Assembly (NCBI RefSeq): GCF_014654895.1
Contig: NZ_BNBE01000002.1
Coordinates: forward strand, 1,426,001-1,490,000
Reading direction: 5' to 3'
Origin: Streptomyces filamentosus
GTDB taxonomy: Bacteria > Actinomycetota > Actinomycetes > Streptomycetales > Streptomycetaceae
DNA length: 64,000 nucleotides
Positions 24,977 to 33,023 of this stretch are shown here, in pieces. The notes beneath the pieces are model-generated. The model had not been told where the DNA came from. It searched no databases and was given only the letters and a program-made list of their open reading frames with translations. Made by a program: the position numbers and the translations under genes. Position 1 is the stretch's first letter. Every line of letters begins with the position of its first letter.

Positions 24977-25005
24977 GCACCCGGTGTCAACGGCCCACCG
25001 GGTGC
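24977..25005. terminator. Hairpin terminator after the HipA-like/DUF3037 pair
   Basis: The perfect 10-bp inverted repeat GCACCCGGTG-N9-CACCGGGTGC lies about 55 bp past the DUF3037 stop on the minus strand and upstream of the SDR promoter. Confidence 0.7.
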
Positions 25006-25058
25006 ACCCCGTCACTCCGCCGTCACCGCGCCGTCGCGCGGCGCGCGGGGGCCGCGGG

Positions 25059-25442
25059 TCAGCGCACGAGGAGGTCGAGCAGGCGTTCCACCTCGGCCTC
25101 GGGGTCACCGGTGAGGCCGGTGTGGACCGGGCCGGGCTGGACCACCGTGGAGCGCGGTGCGATCAGCCAGCGGAAGCGCCGGCCCGCGTCGTCGTGGGCG
25201 GCCTGTCCCGCCGCGTCCCCGCCCAGGCAGACGCCCTCGACGGCCCGCAGGGCCGCACGGACGCCGGTGACGTCGGCGGCCGGGTCGAGCGCCGCCAGCT
25301 TGACCTCGTCGAGGTGGGTGCGGGCGGCGACGAAGGACCGGGCGCGGCAGTAGACGACCACGCCCGCGTTGAAGCACTCGCCGCGCTCGACGCGCGGCAC
25401 CACGCGCAGCAGCGCGTACTCGAAGACATCGCGGTCGGTCAC
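25059..25442 (-). CDS. DUF3037 domain protein
   Basis: This 127-residue protein spans one DUF3037 domain. Recognisable conserved segments are FEYALLRVVPRVERGECFNAGVVVYC and the C-terminal RFRWLIAPRSTVVQPGPVHTGLT. No biochemical function is established for the family. Its GTG start overlaps the HipA-like gene's stop by 4 nt, so the two are translationally coupled. This pairing is widespread in actinobacteria, which suggests the two act together. Confidence 0.88.
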   Translation of the reverse strand: MTDRDVFEYALLRVVPRVERGECFNAGVVVYCRARSFVAARTHLDEVKLAALDPAADVTGVRAALRAVEGVCLGGDAAGQAAHDDAGRRFRWLIAPRSTVVQPGPVHTGLTGDPEAEVERLLDLLVR

Positions 25443-26278
25443 GTCGTGCTGTCCTTCTGGGTGGGCCGGGGGGCGAGGCGCTCGGCGAGCCAGCCGGGCG
25501 GCTGCTGCGGGGCGCGGTCCGTGCGCGGGCCGAGGGTGATCCGCTCGTGGATGGTGGCGGCGCGCGGCAGCAGCGCCCCGACGTACGCGGCGCGCACGGC
25601 GTCGGCGGAGTCGAAGCCCGGCTCGTCCACCAGCCACTCGTCGGGCACGTCGGCGGCGACCTCGTCGAGCAGCTCGCGGGTCACGAGCGGCGCGAGCTCG
25701 GCGGCGGCCGCGGCGACGTCCGGCGCGAAGCGGGCGAGGGCGTGGTCGGAGGCGTCGTACGGCTTGGCGGCGGAGGCGGCGGCGCCCGGCCAGTTGTGGT
25801 GCCAGATCATGGTGGCGCCGTGGTCGATGAGCCAGAGGTCGCCGTGCCAGACGAGCATGTTCGGGTTGCGCCAGGACCGGTCGACGTTGTTGATCACCGC
25901 GTCGAACCAGACGACCTTGCCGGCCTCGGCGGGGTCGACCTCGTACGCGAGCGGGTCGAAGCCGAGGGAGCCGGGCAGGAAGTCCATGCCCAGGTTGAGG
26001 CCGCCGCTCGCCTTGAGCAGCTCCTGCACCTCCTGGTCGGGCTCGGAGAGCCCGATGACCGGATCGAGCTGGATGGTGACCAGCTCGGGCACCCGCAGCC
26101 CCAGCCGCCGGGCCAGCTGCCCGCAGATCACCTCGGCGACGAGGGTCTTGCGCCCCTGTCCAGCGCCGGTGAACTTCATGACGTACGTGCCGAGATCGTC
26201 GGCCTCGACGATCCCCGGGAGCGATCCACCCTCCCGCAGGGGCGTGACATAGCGGGTCGCTACGACCTCTTGCAACAC
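25439..26278 (-). CDS. HipA-like kinase family protein
   Basis: This 279-residue protein has a HipA/PI3-4-kinase-like fold. Catalytic-loop-like residues are in WFDAVINNVDRSWRNPNML (NNxDRxxxNPN) and the metal-binding equivalent is LWLIDHGATM. The N-terminal GTYVMKFTGAGQGRKTL carries the nucleotide-contacting Lys. It is shorter than true HipA toxins and lacks an HipB partner; its coupled partner is DUF3037. GTG 26278 is the annotated start, with a weak ribosome-binding site. The integrase gene ends 110 bp upstream on the same strand, so the normal promoter may have been displaced by island insertion. Confidence 0.85.
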   Translation of the reverse strand: MLQEVVATRYVTPLREGGSLPGIVEADDLGTYVMKFTGAGQGRKTLVAEVICGQLARRLGLRVPELVTIQLDPVIGLSEPDQEVQELLKASGGLNLGMDFLPGSLGFDPLAYEVDPAEAGKVVWFDAVINNVDRSWRNPNMLVWHGDLWLIDHGATMIWHHNWPGAAASAAKPYDASDHALARFAPDVAAAAAELAPLVTRELLDEVAADVPDEWLVDEPGFDSADAVRAAYVGALLPRAATIHERITLGPRTDRAPQQPPGWLAERLAPRPTQKDSTT

Positions 26279-26363
26279 TTTCCCAGGCCACCCATCTCTT
26301 CAACCTTGCAATCCACGGAAGACTTCTCCGGAGCGTAGAGGCCGGGAACACGGGTCGACAGCG

Positions 26364-26382
26364 CTGGGGAGAATCTGGGGAG
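26364..26382. repeat. Direct repeat CTGGGGAG-AAT-CTGGGGAG beside the integrase gene
   Basis: Two identical octamers with an 11-bp period lie 7 bp past the integrase stop, between it and the chromosomal HipA-like gene. One-turn spacing next to an integrase fits recombinase-binding or attachment-site DNA. This is an inference, since the partner site is not in the window. Confidence 0.45.
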
Positions 26383-26388
26383 TTTCGG

Positions 26389-27624
26389 CTAGCAAGCTGA
26401 TCTCCCGCGCTCCCCAAGCAGACCGTCGATGGTGCCGCGCCCCTTGCTGCCGGCCTCCGGCATGAAGTGAGCATAGTAACCGAGAGTGATCGCAGGCGAG
26501 GAGTGTCCAAGCCACCGAGCCAGGGTCACAACGGACTCTCCGGCTTCCAACATGATCGAGGCGTAGGTGTGCCGAAGCACATGGAAGCCGTGCTTCGGGG
26601 CCGCCGCCCACTGCCAGGCTTTCGACCCCTCGGCGCGCGGCGGGATGACGCCCGCCTTGGCCAAGGCGGGCTTCCAGGTGTAGGTGTTCCATGTGTTCAC
26701 CGCGACAGCGTTGCCGAAGCGCGTGGTGAGCAGCAGGGAGAACTTCTTCCGCTCTCCTTCCGGCTTCCCCCACGGCAGCTCCACTTCTGCCGGCGGGAAC
26801 GCTTCGATGTGACGCTTGAGTTCCTCGGCTACCGATGGGGGCAGATCTACCGTGCGGATCTTCTTCCCCTTCGGCAGGGCGAAGTACAGCCTTCCGTGAA
26901 TCGCCTGTACTTGGCGCCGAACGTGCAGCAGCCCGCGTCCATAGTCGATGTCCTCGGGACTGAGCCCGAAGACCTCCCCCTGGCGGAGTCCGCACCCCAG
27001 GCCGACTACGACGGCGATCCTGTTGCGCTCGCTGATGGCATCGCGGACTCGCAGTGCCGTGTCCATCGGCCACGCGTCGCGCGGCTCCCGTGACGACTTG
27101 GGCCACCGCACGGATTTCGCGTGCATGGGGTTGCGCGCGAGGCGCTTGTCGTCGACGGCCGCTTCCAGGATGGAGGAAAGCTCGGACAGGATGCCGCGCT
27201 GGTAGTCGACTGACGAGACTGTCGACTCCAGCTTGGTTATGAACGCGCGCAGATCCGTTGCGGCGATGCTCCTGAGCGGAAGCTGGCCCAGGTGCGGGAC
27301 GATATGGAGACGCCACCTACGCTCCTGACTGTCCTGGGTTTTCGGAGCACCGCCTCGCCCTGGTGCCCAGTGCGTCGCGATGTACTCGGCCAGCGTGATG
27401 GACCCGTCGCGCGGGTCTACGAACTCGCCTCGCTCCTCGTCCGTGGCCGCGCGGCGAAGCCACGCCTTGGCATCCTCCAGCACCTCAAAGGATCGGTCTC
27501 GCACCCCAGGTATGCCAGCGACCTTGTACCGCTTGCCTTTACCGTAGCGAGCGGTCTTCTCCCTTCTCCCGGTGACCGGATCCTTCTTCTTCTTGAGCCA
27601 CCGATCCTCGATATAGCCGGCCAA
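26389..27624 (-). CDS. Tyrosine recombinase/integrase
   Basis: This 411-residue site-specific recombinase has an N-terminal SAM-like DNA-binding region (about 70-180) and a catalytic domain. All catalytic residues are present: Arg214 in GLRQGE, His348 and Arg351 in HVLRH, His374 in WLGH and Tyr384 in LGYYAHF. The basic N-terminus (WLKKKKDPVTGRREKTARYGKGKRYKV) is typical of actinobacterial AMEG/phage integrases. The start is TTG 27624 with AAGGAG 6 nt upstream. With the excisionase 50 bp upstream it forms the int-xis module of an integrated element. It marks the boundary with the HipA-like gene. Confidence 0.95.
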   Translation of the reverse strand: MAGYIEDRWLKKKKDPVTGRREKTARYGKGKRYKVAGIPGVRDRSFEVLEDAKAWLRRAATDEERGEFVDPRDGSITLAEYIATHWAPGRGGAPKTQDSQERRWRLHIVPHLGQLPLRSIAATDLRAFITKLESTVSSVDYQRGILSELSSILEAAVDDKRLARNPMHAKSVRWPKSSREPRDAWPMDTALRVRDAISERNRIAVVVGLGCGLRQGEVFGLSPEDIDYGRGLLHVRRQVQAIHGRLYFALPKGKKIRTVDLPPSVAEELKRHIEAFPPAEVELPWGKPEGERKKFSLLLTTRFGNAVAVNTWNTYTWKPALAKAGVIPPRAEGSKAWQWAAAPKHGFHVLRHTYASIMLEAGESVVTLARWLGHSSPAITLGYYAHFMPEAGSKGRGTIDGLLGERGRSAC

Positions 27625-27674
27625 ACAAGTCTCCTTTCAAGAGGGTACGAACGCGTCCGACAACATTCGATGCG

Positions 27675-27980
27675 TCAAGCACCGGGGTTCCCACGTCGCT
27701 GCGGAGCCGCGCTGAGTGGGTTCAAAGCAGGGTTGGAGCGAGAGTCCGCTCGTTCCTGGTCATGAATCCAGGCGTCGAGGGCCGTCCGCCGATACATGAC
27801 GCGACCACGAGGACCCATGCGAAAGCTCGGCGGGCCCTGCCGTCGATGCCGCCAGACATAGAGGGTGTGCGGTGATATGCCGAGGTACGCGGCGGCATCC
27901 TTTACGTTGAGAAAGCAGGCGCGGCCCGCGCTGGCGGGGTCAGGCACAGCTGAGGGAGCGAGCAGCGATCGAGTAGGCAT
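27675..27980 (-). CDS. AlpA/Xis-type helix-turn-helix excisionase
   Basis: This 101-residue protein has a MerR-like winged helix (FLNVKDAAAYLGISPHTLYVWRHRRQGPPSFRMGPRGRVMYRRTALDAWI, about residues 23-72), the pattern of excisionases and AlpA regulators carried beside integrases. ATG 27980 is preceded by AGGA. It lies 50 bp upstream of the integrase gene on the same strand. The excision-directing role is inferred from context. Confidence 0.88.
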   Translation of the reverse strand: MPTRSLLAPSAVPDPASAGRACFLNVKDAAAYLGISPHTLYVWRHRRQGPPSFRMGPRGRVMYRRTALDAWIHDQERADSRSNPALNPLSAAPQRRGNPGA

Positions 27981-28083
27981 GGAGCGCTTCCTGTGAGAGA
28001 CGAAAGAGAACGGGCACGGGCAGCCCACGTCCACTACGGCTCCACCGCCAAGCACAGCCGGATGCGAACACCTGAATGGTCCT

Positions 28084-28116
28084 GACGATCGCCGGTTTGG
28101 CTAACCGGCGATCGTC
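28084..28116. other. Perfect 14-bp stem-loop upstream of xis
   Basis: The arms GACGATCGCCGGTT and AACCGGCGATCGTC flank the 5-nt loop TGGCT. It lies 104 bp upstream of the excisionase gene. No T-run follows on either side. It may be an operator, a terminator insulating the int-xis unit, or a structural site used by the element. Confidence 0.6.
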
Positions 28117-28762
28117 GGCTATGTTGCGCGCGCCCCGCCGATGAGGTCGCAGTACCTCGGATGGGTTTCCGTCAGTAAGCCAACCGGTACGAGCTCAGGG
28201 CCGGTGAGGCACCGTCTGCAACGAGCACCAGCGAACCGTCAGCTACTAGGCGATCCAGATTTCACGCTACGCGGCGCTCGGGAACATTCACGGCCCGGGC
28301 CACGTACCTCCTCGCGGCCCGGGTGCGCTGCAATATGCACGAGAACTGCGCGGTCGCGATACCAGACGCACGGACCTCCTACGCAGAAACCACTCCAGGC
28401 CGCCAATCCCACAAGTCTGAGATTGCAATCTCTCCCTCCATTCCTGTCGATCACCTCCTCGTCCGCCTTGGCATTTTCGGGATGTTGTACGTTGACATGC
28501 TCCCGGCCTAGGTTCCAGTCTCTTGCCGTCAATCCTCGTCTGCCGTAAGCGAATGCCCGCTACCACCCCGCCGGGAAGTCGGCCACTTTGGGCGCGATAG
28601 GAAGTCCCTCCAAATGAGCATGCGGGGGGGCGCCGGTCGCGATCCGCAGTCGCTGTCCGCTATTGCTGTGATGCGGACCGGATGAGGCACTGGTCCGGGG
28701 CCAGCCGGGAGGAAGCGCCGAATGTTCGGGAAAATCCCCGCATCCTCGTCTGCGGATGCGTC
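28117..28762. other. Gene-poor stretch inside the island
   Basis: About 645 bp are visibly richer in A/T than the flanks and show no frame with normal Streptomyces codon bias. A 97-codon minus-strand frame (28239-28532) has mixed third positions and is not credible. The only structure noted is an IS605-end-like sequence at 28491-28508. Confidence 0.6.
28491..28508 (-). mobile_element. Possible relic end of an IS200/IS605-type element
   Basis: Read on the minus strand the bases are GGCCGGGAGCATGTCAAC. They resemble the right end that follows tnpB in IS1341/IS605-type elements of actinobacteria, where a GC-rich palindrome leads into (A)GCATGTCAAC. The palindrome here is decayed and no tnpB fragment is recognised. 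Resemblance is from memory only. Confidence 0.22.
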
Positions 28763-30097
28763 ATGATCACGGGCATGCACCCTCGTGACGAAGAGATATG
28801 GCGGGCGATCGACCAGGGCCGCCGGGCGATCGACTGGGAGGCGTGGTTCGGTTGCCCGGAGGGTGCCGGCTACCTCTCCCCCGCAGGTCATCAGGTGACC
28901 GCACGCGCCGTGGCCGGACTCACCGCGTTCTTCAACAGCCGCTGGCTGCCCAAGGCCGTGGTCCCCTCCCCCGCCCCGGGTCGGGCCAGCGACACCTTCG
29001 TCGGTCTGGGCCGACACGCCCCGGTGCTCCAGTTCATGGACGGAGCCGCCCCGGGAGCATGGGTGGAAGCAGTGCGGTGGTGGGCCGCATACGCCTATCT
29101 GGAGGAAGCCGCGGTGCCGGGCATTGCCTCGGTCAAGCGGGATGCACGCTGCGACGTCACCCTGTCCCGGTTCCTGCATTCCCAGACACAGGCCCGGCTC
29201 GCGCTCATGGGGGCGGCCCACGGACTCAGGGTCGAGCTGGAGCCGGCAAAAGCCAGTGGCGGCCCCGGCGATGTTCGTATCGGCCCCGTCTTCATCGAGG
29301 TCGTCACCTTCGCCGAAGATCAGAAGTTCCAGGACTACGAGAGGTTCCGCGAGAACGTCCGGGCTCATCTCTTCGCCCTGGACAGGGGCCGTGACATCTA
29401 CTGGGAAGGTGACCTCCCCGAACTCCTCAGCGGCGGCGACTTCGAGACCTGGAAGAAGCGGACCGAGGAGGCCGCCCAACAGTGCGCGGCCTTGGAGGCC
29501 GCGGTCGATGTCCTCAGCAGCGCCGGGAGGCGGCTGACCGTCCACCCTGGCACGGCTCCCCAGGGCACCACCCTGACCGGGGACACCGTGGAGAGCGACC
29601 AGGGCAGGCGGCTCCTAAGCAAGGTGCACGGCAAGTGCGCCAAAACGGCGGGGGCAGGCACCGCCTGGATCTGGGTGGAGGACCACAGCGGTCTCTTCCA
29701 CTTCCCGACTCCCTTCGCCGAGATGTCGCTCGCCGCCAAGACCGATGCGCTCGCGGACCTGTTGGGGCCGCTCCTGGCGGAGTACGTTCACGTCGCCGGG
29801 ATCGTCGTCTCGAACGCGGCCCGCCGACGCCTGCCGCTTCCGCCGAACGAGGACGCGCTCCGCCCCGCCGCACAGGGCTTCCGGCGAGGACTGCCCCTCG
29901 ACCGGGTCCGGGAAACGATCATGATCCCCCGACGAATCCTTCTGCCTGAACAGACCAGTCTGATCGCCCGAATGTGCGACGCCGAAGCTAATGCGCTCGA
30001 CTGGGCTCTGGGGAAGCTCGGTGTTCCCCACGGTGTCGCATCGCTGCTGGCCGACCCTTCGACGCCGCAGCGGGTCTCTCCTCTGTGGACACCGTGA
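28763..30097 (+). CDS. Unknown island protein with a nuclease-like core
   Basis: This 444-residue protein belongs to no family I recognise. The centre (about residues 140-215) has the beta-strand/acidic pattern of restriction-type PD-(D/E)xK domains: LRVELEPAKASGGPGDVRIGPVFIEVVTF, then a long helix. The expected ExK is ExV here (IEVV), so activity is uncertain. The C-terminal part contains AWIWVEDHSGLFHFPTPF and a helical end. Start 28763 is used; ATG 28775 is the alternative. It is the first cargo gene after int-xis and stands alone, so a defence or anti-defence role is possible but unproven. Confidence 0.75.
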   Translation: MITGMHPRDEEIWRAIDQGRRAIDWEAWFGCPEGAGYLSPAGHQVTARAVAGLTAFFNSRWLPKAVVPSPAPGRASDTFVGLGRHAPVLQFMDGAAPGAWVEAVRWWAAYAYLEEAAVPGIASVKRDARCDVTLSRFLHSQTQARLALMGAAHGLRVELEPAKASGGPGDVRIGPVFIEVVTFAEDQKFQDYERFRENVRAHLFALDRGRDIYWEGDLPELLSGGDFETWKKRTEEAAQQCAALEAAVDVLSSAGRRLTVHPGTAPQGTTLTGDTVESDQGRRLLSKVHGKCAKTAGAGTAWIWVEDHSGLFHFPTPFAEMSLAAKTDALADLLGPLLAEYVHVAGIVVSNAARRRLPLPPNEDALRPAAQGFRRGLPLDRVRETIMIPRRILLPEQTSLIARMCDAEANALDWALGKLGVPHGVASLLADPSTPQRVSPLWTP

Positions 30098-30164
30098 GCT
30101 TGCCGAGGCGGTAAGGCGGCTTGGAGGCGCCGTGCTTGAGTCCGGTGAGGGTGGGACGGTAAGG

Positions 30165-30347
30165 CTAGGTCGTAAACTCCTCGTGCGGGATGGCCCGTTC
30201 CCAGACGGCCTCGAACGCGGCGATCACCATCTTGACCGTGGCCGAGTCCTCGTTGAACTCGTGTCCCGCCCACTCGCCAACACCGGTGAACCAGTGGAAC
30301 AGCATGAGACGGCCGTCGATCAGCCAGAGGTCGTTGCCGGGGCAGCA
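30165..30347 (-). pseudogene. C-terminal remnant of a DUF6879-family gene
   Basis: A reading frame ending at TAG 30165-30167 encodes GNDLWLIDGRLMLFHWFTG and ends FEAVWERAIPHEEFTT, the characteristic C-terminus of Streptomyces DUF6879 proteins. The N-terminal two-thirds is missing. Upstream the frame runs into the end of the phosphotransferase gene, which is read in another frame. No start codon or ribosome-binding site is in place. It is a truncated relic, probably left by recombination in the island. Confidence 0.6.
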
Positions 30348-30364
30348 GGGCTCTAGGCCGAACG

Positions 30365-31267
30365 CTAGAGGATGTTCCAGGGGAGCTGCGTGTCCCTCCT
30401 CCTGAGCCCGTCGAATCGCCGCCGGATCTCACTCAAAGACTCAGGAGCATGTCGAACTTTTCGTGCGTTAGTGGTGATCATGCGCAGCTCCCGAATATCA
30501 CGCAAAACCGAGTAGCCGGCGTATTTCGTTACGTCCCACCCGTAGGTGCTCGCGAAGGCTTGGTAGTGAGCTTGGCCGTAGCCGAACCGCCGACAGTGGA
30601 CTTCGACCGTGACGAGGTCCCATTCCGGCTGACCATGGGCGACCGTGTCCCAGTCGCACAGCACCGCAGATCCGTCGGTGGTGTGCAATGCGTTTCGGTG
30701 CTGTGGGTCGCCCTGTATCAGTCCGGGGGGAAGCGCGAAGTCGACTCCCCACAATGCCCCCTCGAGTCGGTCTGCCTCCTCCTCCATGTATCGGATGGCT
30801 GCGGCAGGGAGACATGTGATCGCGGTCAGTGAGCGGCGGATCGCACGGATGTTGTCGTGCTCAGCAAGGGCGATCGGGGGCGGAGGCAGCGAGTGGAGCG
30901 CCTTGAGGGGACCGGCCAGCTGCCCGGCCGCCACCGGGTGCTCGGGTTGTGGCAGGTAGGTCCAGAAGGTGACAGAGTGCCCATCGACGATCAGCGGCTG
31001 ATCGCAGGGGTGCAGCGGGGCGGTAGGAAAGCCTGCTTCGATGAGCCAGCGTACGAAGGTAACTGTGCGCGCAACGCTCTCGACGTCCGTTCCCTTCCGA
31101 GCGATCTTGGCCACCACCTGCTCCTTCTCCAGGAGGAGAACCGCGTTGGTGTGACCGCGCAGCAGACGCGCATCACGGCTGTCGAGGCCGGCCTTCGCGC
31201 AGGCCCGCTCTAGTACCTGGTACATCTCGAACTCGTCGAACCCACCCGGGGCCGGCGTGATTGTCAT
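30365..31267 (-). CDS. Aminoglycoside phosphotransferase-fold kinase
   Basis: This 300-residue member of the APH/choline-kinase family has its catalytic loop at LIQGDPQHRN (residues about 183-192, the family's H/QGDxxxxN; here Gln replaces the usual His), followed by the metal-binding CDWD (204-207). The N-lobe Lys is in EKEQVVAKIARKG. Such enzymes phosphorylate hydroxyls of small molecules. A resistance role cannot be assumed. ATG 31267 is used; a GTG at 31288 is also in frame. It follows the XRE-TPR regulator gene by 33 bp on the same strand and is probably cotranscribed with it. Confidence 0.85.
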   Translation of the reverse strand: MTITPAPGGFDEFEMYQVLERACAKAGLDSRDARLLRGHTNAVLLLEKEQVVAKIARKGTDVESVARTVTFVRWLIEAGFPTAPLHPCDQPLIVDGHSVTFWTYLPQPEHPVAAGQLAGPLKALHSLPPPPIALAEHDNIRAIRRSLTAITCLPAAAIRYMEEEADRLEGALWGVDFALPPGLIQGDPQHRNALHTTDGSAVLCDWDTVAHGQPEWDLVTVEVHCRRFGYGQAHYQAFASTYGWDVTKYAGYSVLRDIRELRMITTNARKVRHAPESLSEIRRRFDGLRRRDTQLPWNIL

Positions 31268-31300
31268 GTCGCACAGGCTTACCGACACGGGCCCGTCCTG

Positions 31301-32710
31301 TCACATCCGGCCTGGCGGAAGCTCGATGATCTCAAGAAGCTCGCGCGCCGCCCGGCCTGTCCGTATAACCGACGGAAGGACCTGTACAACCTCGCGGGCT
31401 CTTTCCTCCACGATCGGTGTGCGGTGGGCGGGGTCCATCCGCAGGAAGGTGGCGCCGGCCAGCTGGCACGCCTCGTCAGGGCTTCGGTCCCGCGCGTAGC
31501 AGATGGCTGCTTCAAGCCGGAGGAGGGCAGGATCGATCCCTGTCTTGTCCTGGTAGAGGACGAGCGCCTGATCCTGGACTTGGCGGGCCTCGCGCGTGTG
31601 CCCGAGAGCGGTCAGCGTCCCGCTCTTGTAGAGCAGGTAGCGGCGCTCCGGAAAGGCGAAGGCATCGTCCGCCGAGTCTCCGCCGAACTGTTCAAACACC
31701 TTCGTCGCGTAGCGTAGTGCGGCCTCGGCCTCGGCCTCGGCGCCAAGCTTGGCCAGGGCCCGCGCCTCTGCTGCTGCCGAGAAGGCGTGCGTGGCGCTGG
31801 TTCGTGCTCTGCTGCTGATCACCCTGGCCTCCCGGCACAGATTCACCGCCTGGGTGATCGGACCGTAGTAGAAGGGCAGCATCGCGGCCTGAGCCCTGAC
31901 GCGAGCTCGAAGCTCCGAGTTTCCGCTGTCGTCCGCAGCGGTACGCGCTGTGGCGTACCAAGATCGCGACCGCGTGAGGTCTCCAAGTTTCATGAGTGCG
32001 TCGGCAGTCAGCGTGGAGAGCATCGCAGTCAGCTCCGAGAGCCGAACTTGGACGGCGGCTGGCTGTCGGCATGCGGCCAGCTCCTCGACCTCGGCAAGGA
32101 GGTCCAGAAGGCGGGTGAGCATCAGGGCCGGCGGGGTGGAGATGTACTCCTGGCTGGCCCAAAGGACCATCTCGTCGATGTGGTCCAGCTGGTTGGAGTT
32201 GACCGTCGCGGAGGCCAGGGTACGGTCCACCGCACGCCGCGCGGCGTCGACCCTGTGCGAGAGGTGCTCGGCAGCCGTCGGGATCCGCTCGCCGATGGCG
32301 GACATGGGGGTGATCTCGGCGCGGTGCCCATGCCGGGACTCTGCCCGGAGGACGATGCCAGCGACGGCCTCGGTGTCTTCCAGGCCCAGCCCCCCGGGCG
32401 AGCAGCCATAGAAGGCGGCGAGCACGAGCACGGTGGAACGAAGCGGTTGATGCCCTCCCGTTTCCCAGAGCCGCAGCTGTTCCACGGTGACCCGGGGGGC
32501 CCTGTCCAGGTCAGAGACGAGCTCGCGGATCTGGTCCGCTGCCTCGGTCAGGGTGAGGCCCATGGCCAGACGCTGTGCGCGCAAGGGGGAGACGGAGCAG
32601 TGCGTCTGAATCGTGCGGGCGATCTCGTCGGTTGACTGTCCGCGTTCGGCACCGCTCTCGCGTAACCGCTTTGCGCAGGACGGACGATGGGGTCCAGGGC
32701 CACGTCGCAT
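31301..32710 (-). CDS. XRE-type regulator with TPR-like domain
   Basis: The protein has 469 residues. Residues about 50-110 form an XRE helix-turn-helix (LRAQRLAMGLTLTEAADQI, then VTVEQLRLWETGGHQPLRST). The remaining 350 residues are a helical TPR-like superhelix (LARARSW-type helix pairs such as ALMKLGDLTRSRSWYATARTAA). This build is common among Streptomyces regulators that sense peptides or metabolites. ATG 32710 follows AAGGGA. It is divergent from the long enzyme operon beginning at 33024. Repeated ACGTGAA-N-CGTCAC sites lie between them, so it is the likely regulator of that operon. Confidence 0.88.
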   Translation of the reverse strand: MRRGPGPHRPSCAKRLRESGAERGQSTDEIARTIQTHCSVSPLRAQRLAMGLTLTEAADQIRELVSDLDRAPRVTVEQLRLWETGGHQPLRSTVLVLAAFYGCSPGGLGLEDTEAVAGIVLRAESRHGHRAEITPMSAIGERIPTAAEHLSHRVDAARRAVDRTLASATVNSNQLDHIDEMVLWASQEYISTPPALMLTRLLDLLAEVEELAACRQPAAVQVRLSELTAMLSTLTADALMKLGDLTRSRSWYATARTAADDSGNSELRARVRAQAAMLPFYYGPITQAVNLCREARVISSRARTSATHAFSAAAEARALAKLGAEAEAEAALRYATKVFEQFGGDSADDAFAFPERRYLLYKSGTLTALGHTREARQVQDQALVLYQDKTGIDPALLRLEAAICYARDRSPDEACQLAGATFLRMDPAHRTPIVEERAREVVQVLPSVIRTGRAARELLEIIELPPGRM

Positions 32711-32806
32711 GGAGTTGATTCCCTTCGAACTCGCCGACCAGCGTACTGACATGCTGTCCGCTCTGTTTCAAGAAAACGCGGCTCCGTCATGTACGGCCCT
32801 GGAAAT

Positions 32807-32851
32807 ACGTGAAGCGTCACGCAAGCCGGTCACGTTTACGTGAACCGTCAC
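32807..32851. promoter_or_regulatory. Paired operator-like repeats between the XRE-TPR gene and the enzyme operon
   Basis: The 14-mers ACGTGAAGCGTCAC (32807-32820) and ACGTGAACCGTCAC (32838-32851) differ at one base and repeat with a 31-bp period, three helical turns. Each contains CGTGA-N4-TCAC. A further palindrome TCACGTTTACGTGA (32830-32843) bridges them. The rest of the 313-bp divergent region shows no gene. Control by the neighbouring regulator is inferred. Confidence 0.65.
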
Positions 32852-33023
32852 CGTTGCCGCTCCTGGTGCACGGGGGCAACTCTTGCCCTCCTCGGGCTTC
32901 CCGAGACCACAAGCGGCTCGCCGGCCACGACACCTGACGGTCTTGGCTCGTGAGCCTGCGGGTGCCGCCGCGCTCCGGACATCGGCCGGCGGCACCCGCC
33001 ATCCAGGATTGGGGGTGCGCTCA

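Noticed and set aside
25439..26278. A HipBA toxin-antitoxin module
   Set aside because: No HipB-type HTH partner exists; the coupled gene is DUF3037 and the protein is shorter than HipA.
28239..28532. A 97-codon minus-strand gene in the gene-poor stretch
   Set aside because: Third codon positions lack Streptomyces GC bias, there is no ribosome-binding site and no recognisable family.
25830..30345. A duplicated HipA fragment, because LWLID occurs both in the HipA-like gene and near 30320
   Set aside because: The 30320 copy sits in a DUF6879 C-terminus; the shared residues are a short coincidence in unrelated contexts.
30365..31267. An aminoglycoside-resistance gene
   Set aside because: Only the fold supports it. 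The APH family covers many substrates and nothing in the context indicates an antibiotic.
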